The position numbers and the translations under genes are program-made. Below the pieces are notes generated by a model, which worked only from the letters and a program-made list of their open reading frames with translations, was not told where the DNA came from and did no database searches. Of a stretch of 11,653 nucleotides of DNA, positions 7,069 to 11,653 are shown piece by piece. Position 1 is the stretch's first letter. Every line of letters begins with the position of its first letter. The stretch comes from Candidatus Gastranaerophilales bacterium (GTDB lineage Bacteria; Cyanobacteriota; Vampirovibrionia; Gastranaerophilales; Gastranaerophilaceae): NCBI GenBank assembly GCA_905235825.1, contig CAJONH010000013.1:1-11653 (forward strand). Direction: 5' to 3'.

Positions 7069-7103
7069 TTAACAGCGGGAATTGTTAAAATTCCCGCTGT
7101 TAA
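7069..7103. terminator. Hairpin terminator between convergent mutS2 and autotransporter genes
   Basis: A perfect 15-bp stem (7069-7083 with 7089-7103, core AACAGCGGGAATT) closes a 5-base loop. It begins 15 bases after the mutS2 stop and ends 15 bases from the autotransporter stop, so it sits symmetrically to serve both. On the plus strand it is followed by TATTTAT and later seven T at 7125-7131. On the minus strand the sequence after the stem is AT-rich without a T run, so termination there may be weaker. Confidence 0.85.
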
Positions 7104-7118
7104 TATTTATCTGTTATA

Positions 7119-10100
7119 TTATGATTTTTTTGTTATATACTTTTTGTGTTTAATTTCGGATTTATTCTCGTCAGAAAGCTGTTTATAATCATCGGATTTT
7201 ATTTTTGGTCTTTTTTGACTGTCACCCAGCTGAATTCTAAATCCGAACTGCAAGCCCATACCGTTTCTTCCGCCTGATGTAAAGAAGGTCTGGAAGAAGC
7301 CGGAAGCTCTGTCGCCGAAGGTTTTTCTTAAACCAAAGCCGTATTTTGCAAACGGTTTAATAGATAGTTCAGGCAGTGATACATCATTAGCCATATATTT
7401 GGATTTATCCATCATAGTCCAAACTCCCGATAAGTGGGCATAAGGCTGCCAGCCGTGCTTAAAGTTTCCTATTACTTTTAACTGCGGTTCAAGCTGAATA
7501 GCATCTAACGGGTCGCTGTTAATTCTTACACCTGCCGAATTTGTATAGTTAAAGGTTCTTACAAATGAGTATGAGGTTTGGAAACTCGGTTGAATTATAA
7601 ACTTACCTTTAGCAAGTTCCCAATTGTAACCGCCTTTTACGGCAGCACCGGACATAAGCATATTGAAATCTTCTTTTCCGTACATATTTTCGGCGTCGGC
7701 AATATTATCGCTTACATTGATTGTAGTACCGATGAAGAAATCGTTCTTAAATGCCATACCGACTAAACCGAGAGTTGCACCGTTTTGATATATGCTGTTA
7801 CCCTGATATGACTGGTGGCTTCCGTTGTAACCCGCATATATACCGAAGTTAGCATCCCATCCTCTGCCTAAATCATATAAACCTGATTCAAGCCCTGCAA
7901 ATGAACCGTAAGCGGTATTTTTAACTTTCGGGCCACGTTTCATTTTTACGTGTTCAAATGTGGTATAAGGTCTAAACCATGCTGATTTTTCTATATTCGG
8001 ATTTGATAAAGGACTGTATATCAAGTTTGCATCAGCAGCCGCATATTTATTAGCGAATTTAGCCGCCTGACGTTCTTCCTGAGTCATCATTGCATACATA
8101 TCCATATTACCGAATGCTTGATTATATGTATCTAACTGAGTTAAGTAACCGCCGATTTGAGCAGCAACAACGGAATTAAATGCGGCAGAGTTAAAGTTTT
8201 CGTATTCATCACCTGTTTTTACGAACATTAATCTGTCAGTACCTGTATCAATAAACCCTCTCAAACGTCTGATAGGTGTTAATACATTAAATTGTTTATT
8301 TTTTGCCTTATCGGTATATTCAAAATTATCAATACCCAAAGATGCTTTAAGATTGATAATAGAATTATCATGAACAATCCATTCAGCATTTAAAGGATTA
8401 ACCTCATCAATTATAACGGTACCGTTTTTAACAGCATCTTTAAAACTGTCTGTTTTAAAATCGGTCATGTGGGCATCAAATTTAATTATTGCTCCGTCTT
8501 CAAGCGTATAATTATCTCCGTAATTATTTACGGTATCATTTATAACGTTTAATACAGCGTTAGGAGCAACATTAACGGTTGAATTATCAGTTATATTTGC
8601 CTGTTTTGTAAGCCACATTTCTCCCGAATTAACATGTACAGCAACATTATCAATTGTAGAAGCCGCTTTTACAACACCGTCTGCGGTTGCTCCGGTTGAA
8701 TCTTTAATATACAGATTATTCTTTGTTACATCATCACCTGTTATATTACTTGTCAAGTCAATCGTATCCGTTGCAACGATATTCAAATCGCCGTCGTAAT
8801 AATTGGGAATATCGGCATTTAAGTTAATAGGTGTGGAATTTAATGCAGTAATATCATTAATTTCAAGTGTACCGTTTTTAACATTAATTTCTTTAGCACC
8901 CCTTACTTCAGTTTCAAGTGTTACCTTTGCATCTGCATTATCATTATTGATGTTTAAAGTATAGTTGCTGCCTTGAACATCAGAAATAAATGTAACATCT
9001 TCATAAGTTCCGTAGTGAGTATTATGAGCATTTAAGCCTAAAGTAGAATTATCATTCATTGTAACGGACTTATCGCCTAAACTTTCGATAGTAACGGCAT
9101 CTAAATCGAGAGTTGAATTTTTTTCGGTTATAATACTTATTGCCTTTGAGATATCAGAATCTATGGTAACTTTAAGTCCTTCAGCCGATTCCGCAGTTAT
9201 ACTGTATGTACTGTTATCATCAACAGGTGCACGAAATTCAACATTTTTGGTTTTAGCTGTCAATTTCAAATTACCGTTTGTAATTAAAACGTTACTTCCG
9301 TCCCTTAATTCGGCATCATCAACCAGTGATAAAGTACCGCCTTGAATTTGTATATCAGGAACATAAGTATATGAACCTTCTTCAAGCTCCAGAGTTCCGC
9401 CAAGAACTTTCATTTGTGCGGCTTCAATTCTTCCCTCATCTTTATTTCTTAATGTACTTTTATTTTGAACTTCAATATAGTTTTGAATTATTGAGCCTTT
9501 TTTAGTACCATCGGCATTTTTTGTTACGTTAATATCATCCGAAATATAAAGATTACCTTTATTAGTACCGTCAGTTGAAGTAATAGCAACTGTTAAATCG
9601 CCTTGAGAATGTGTTAAACCGTTATTCAAATATACATCACCGTCGTTTGTAACGGTATCAGTAAGTCCGGAAGCGGTTGAATAAATTTTACCGCCTGCTT
9701 CATTGGTTGAAACTTTAGCAAGAGTACCGTTTAATCTGTTGGTAACAACTGCACCGTTTGTATTTTGAATAACAGCGGAAATAACGCCTTCGTTGGTTAT
9801 TGTCTTATTATTTTGCAGTACGGAGGTTGTTGTTTTACCTGCTATTGCTGCACCTTCATCGTTTGTAATTATACCGTCATTTGTTGCAGCTGCAACGGTT
9901 ATTGTTGCATCCTGATAGTTGTGCAGAGTCGAATTTTCTTCGTTTGTTAATTTACCTTCGGCGGTCATATCCTCATAGTTATTGAAGGTACCCGCTTCAA
10001 ACGTAATATTATTTTGAGTTATTGAAGCAGGAGCAGTACCCGCAGCCTGTGATATACCGCCGTTCTTAACGATAAGGTCTCCGTATGCGGTTGTTCCCGA

Positions 10101-11653
10101 TTCTGTTACACCTGTAATTACACCTTTATTTGTTAATTTTTCAACCGTAACTGCTTTATTTGCGGTAGTTAAACCGGAGTTAGCAAATGTTGCACCTGAA
10201 TCTACCTTTAATTCGGTATTAGCGGTTAATGCTGTTTGATTTTTAAATTCTCCCGTTACAAATTCAATGGTTGCCTGTTCTATAGCACCTGTACCTTTTG
10301 AATAACCGCCGTTATTTACTTTTAAATTACCGTAAGTTGTTGTACCGCCTGATGTTACACCTTTTATACTTCCGTCATTTTCGAGGGTCTGAGCTGTAAT
10401 TTGCTTTGCGGCATTAAATATTGTATCAGCTTCACCTGTTGTTAATTTATCGGTTGCTTCTATATTTGCTCCCATTGTGAATGAACCTGATGTAGCAGAC
10501 GAGTCATGCAGCACATTAATTATAGCCTGACTGATTGTTCCGCTTGCATTACTTTCTGTTGTACCTTTTAAGTTTAAAGTACCTGTTCCTGTTATTGCAC
10601 CGGCAATGGTACCTGCCGTAGTATCTTCATTTTCAAGGTTATATATACCGTTATTTGTAACAGCACCTTTAATCATAGTTCCGTATGAATTTAAAGTACC
10701 TTTCTCATTAACGGTTATTAATGTTTGTGACTTAATATCCGAACCTGTTTTTAAAGTCAATGTTGTAGTATTATCATCACCTATATACAATTTATTATTT
10801 GAATTTGTATCGGATTTAATTTTTGCGGAGTTATCAGTCTGACCGTTATCATAAGTCAGAGTTGAACCCGTGTTAATATCAATTTCACCGTTCAGAGTCT
10901 TACTTCCTGATTTCAAAGTTAATGTTGCATTATCAAGTTTCAACAATGCCGCACCATCGGTCATATTATAGGTTTTATTTGTTGTTGTTTCATCAGTTCT
11001 TCCTGAAAGAATTAAGGTACCGCCTGATTGAGTGATTATACCCGACCAATCATCACCCGAATTTAATGTTACACCTGTTGAAGAAGTGTTTTGAATATCG
11101 AGAGTATTTCCTTCAAGTATATTAACAACAGTTGCAGAACCTATTGTATCATTTGTCGAATTAAGTGTGAGTTTTGCGGCAGTAGTCGGTGTTGTAACGT
11201 TTTTAATATTTAACGTACCGCCTGTTGAATTTATATATTTATTATTAGAAGTACCGCCTGTTGAAACATTATTAAGATTTAACGTACCGCCTGTCTGAGT
11301 TATATGTTTATTATCAGACCATTCATCGGCACTGCTTATTGAAACATTTGCAGCAGTTGCCCCCGTACCTGTAATAGTAATATCTTCAAGTAAATGAAGT
11401 GCTATTTCATCAGCTATAACATCATTATTACCTAAAAGTACATTTGAAGCATTAATATATAAAGTACCTGTTTGAGCGTCTAATTTGCCTGTTTTATTGA
11501 AACCGCCCGTTGTAACTCTTGAAGCATCTTTAATGTTTTCCAAAGTTAAAGTACCGCCGTTTAATTGAACATCACCTGCCCAAACAACTCTTGAAAGGTC
11601 GCTTCCGCCGTTCAGTGTAACATCGGCATATTGACCTATATTAAGTGTTGTTC
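7119..11653 (-). CDS. Autotransporter adhesin-like outer-membrane protein, 5'-partial
   Basis: The frame stays open to the right edge, so the N-terminus and signal peptide are missing. The TTG at 11543 is inside a GGTLTLEN repeat phrase and is not a start. More than 1,500 residues are visible. The passenger (about 11653 to 8300) is rich in Gly, Thr, Asn and Asp, lacks cysteine, and is built of short beta-helix phrases such as GGTLNLNN, GTLNLKG and GTLEIND, consistent with a right-handed parallel beta-helix like pertactin-type passengers. A junction follows (VLTPIRRLRGF, TDRLMFVKTGDEYENFN), then a helical Ala/Gln-rich linker that would thread the pore. From SAWFRPYTTFEHV (about 7987) an autotransporter barrel (PF03797-type) with alternating strands runs to GLQFGFRIQLG (7224). 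A charged 34-residue tail follows, which is unusual. By analogy the passenger is displayed at the surface, perhaps for adhesion. Its ligand is unknown. Confidence 0.9.
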   Translation of the reverse strand, partial: TTLNIGQYADVTLNGGSDLSRVVWAGDVQLNGGTLTLENIKDASRVTTGGFNKTGKLDAQTGTLYINASNVLLGNNDVIADEIALHLLEDITITGTGATAANVSISSADEWSDNKHITQTGGTLNLNNVSTGGTSNNKYINSTGGTLNIKNVTTPTTAAKLTLNSTNDTIGSATVVNILEGNTLDIQNTSSTGVTLNSGDDWSGIITQSGGTLILSGRTDETTTNKTYNMTDGAALLKLDNATLTLKSGSKTLNGEIDINTGSTLTYDNGQTDNSAKIKSDTNSNNKLYIGDDNTTTLTLKTGSDIKSQTLITVNEKGTLNSYGTMIKGAVTNNGIYNLENEDTTAGTIAGAITGTGTLNLKGTTESNASGTISQAIINVLHDSSATSGSFTMGANIEATDKLTTGEADTIFNAAKQITAQTLENDGSIKGVTSGGTTTYGNLKVNNGGYSKGTGAIEQATIEFVTGEFKNQTALTANTELKVDSGATFANSGLTTANKAVTVEKLTNKGVITGVTESGTTAYGDLIVKNGGISQAAGTAPASITQNNITFEAGTFNNYEDMTAEGKLTNEENSTLHNYQDATITVAAATNDGIITNDEGAAIAGKTTTSVLQNNKTITNEGVISAVIQNTNGAVVTNRLNGTLAKVSTNEAGGKIYSTASGLTDTVTNDGDVYLNNGLTHSQGDLTVAITSTDGTNKGNLYISDDINVTKNADGTKKGSIIQNYIEVQNKSTLRNKDEGRIEAAQMKVLGGTLELEEGSYTYVPDIQIQGGTLSLVDDAELRDGSNVLITNGNLKLTAKTKNVEFRAPVDDNSTYSITAESAEGLKVTIDSDISKAISIITEKNSTLDLDAVTIESLGDKSVTMNDNSTLGLNAHNTHYGTYEDVTFISDVQGSNYTLNINNDNADAKVTLETEVRGAKEINVKNGTLEINDITALNSTPINLNADIPNYYDGDLNIVATDTIDLTSNITGDDVTKNNLYIKDSTGATADGVVKAASTIDNVAVHVNSGEMWLTKQANITDNSTVNVAPNAVLNVINDTVNNYGDNYTLEDGAIIKFDAHMTDFKTDSFKDAVKNGTVIIDEVNPLNAEWIVHDNSIINLKASLGIDNFEYTDKAKNKQFNVLTPIRRLRGFIDTGTDRLMFVKTGDEYENFNSAAFNSVVAAQIGGYLTQLDTYNQAFGNMDMYAMMTQEERQAAKFANKYAAADANLIYSPLSNPNIEKSAWFRPYTTFEHVKMKRGPKVKNTAYGSFAGLESGLYDLGRGWDANFGIYAGYNGSHQSYQGNSIYQNGATLGLVGMAFKNDFFIGTTINVSDNIADAENMYGKEDFNMLMSGAAVKGGYNWELAKGKFIIQPSFQTSYSFVRTFNYTNSAGVRINSDPLDAIQLEPQLKVIGNFKHGWQPYAHLSGVWTMMDKSKYMANDVSLPELSIKPFAKYGFGLRKTFGDRASGFFQTFFTSGGRNGMGLQFGFRIQLGDSQKRPKIKSDDYKQLSDENKSEIKHKKYITKKS
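9888..10385 (-). repeat. Two tandem 83-residue (249-bp) passenger repeats
   Basis: Unit 1 (10137-10385) starts LENDGSIKGVTSGGTTTYGN and unit 2 (9888-10136) starts LTNKGVITGVTESGTTAYGD. Both continue through L-x-V-x-NGG, then F-x-x-G-x-F-x-N and T-A-x-x-x-L. Both have exactly 83 codons although they need small compensating gaps to align inside. A degraded third start (TNDGIITNDEG) follows immediately. Confidence 0.75.
11178..11315 (-). repeat. Two tandem 23-residue (69-bp) passenger repeats
   Basis: Unit 1 (11247-11315) contains TGGTLNLNNVS and unit 2 (11178-11246) contains TGGTLNIKNVT, in the same position within DNK/NNK-led units. The DNA keeps a perfect 16-base word (plus-strand TTAACGTACCGCCTGT at 11210 and 11279), exactly 69 bases apart, so this duplication is more recent than the 83-residue one. 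A related Trp-x(6-8)-TQ-x-GGTL phrase recurs downstream. Confidence 0.75.

Noticed and set aside
11541..11543. TTG as the start codon of the autotransporter gene
   Set aside because: The same frame continues without a stop to the right edge and encodes more beta-helix phrases (LNGGSDLSR, LNGGTLTLEN). The TTG is an internal leucine codon.

Overview
The window is AT-rich (roughly one third G+C by eye), densely coding, and most likely chromosomal DNA of a low-GC diderm bacterium. My best guess is a gut member of the non-photosynthetic Cyanobacteria (Melainabacteria/Gastranaerophilales). Three things point that way: an autotransporter-type outer-membrane barrel whose sequence style I associate with that group, a MutS2 of the Firmicutes/cyanobacterial type, and a GHL10 glycosyl hydrolase with the N-terminal region common in cyanobacterial homologues. 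This is recognition from memory, not a search result.

Layout. (1) From the left edge to 2635, on the plus strand: the 3' part of a GHL10-family glycosyl hydrolase gene whose frame is open to the edge, overlapping by 4 bases (ATGA) with dapF, diaminopimelate epimerase. Both can be tied to peptidoglycan. (2) 2642-4572, on the minus strand: an apparent three-gene envelope operon. It runs from a membrane-anchored AsmA-like protein, to a small secreted Lys/Ser/Thr-rich protein made of 11-residue repeats, to a second secreted protein also made of 11-residue repeats. A MITE-like element of about 167 bp with 17-bp perfect terminal inverted repeats lies between the last two genes, in the 5' leader of the last one. 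(3) 4684-7053, plus strand: mutS2, with the ATPase core and C-terminal Smr domain intact. (4) A strong hairpin at 7069-7103 between convergent genes. (5) 7119 to the right edge, minus strand: a very large autotransporter adhesin-like protein. It has a repetitive beta-helix passenger of more than 1,100 residues and a C-terminal autotransporter barrel. The N-terminus lies outside the window.

How they fit together. Apart from mutS2, every gene here concerns the cell envelope: wall precursor synthesis and possible wall trimming (dapF, GHL10), a periplasmic or inner-membrane operon of unknown role, and a surface protein. The most interesting parts are the pair of secreted hendecad-repeat proteins linked to an AsmA-like protein, the MITE-like insertion between them, and the charged 34-residue tail after the last barrel strand of the autotransporter, where the family normally ends.
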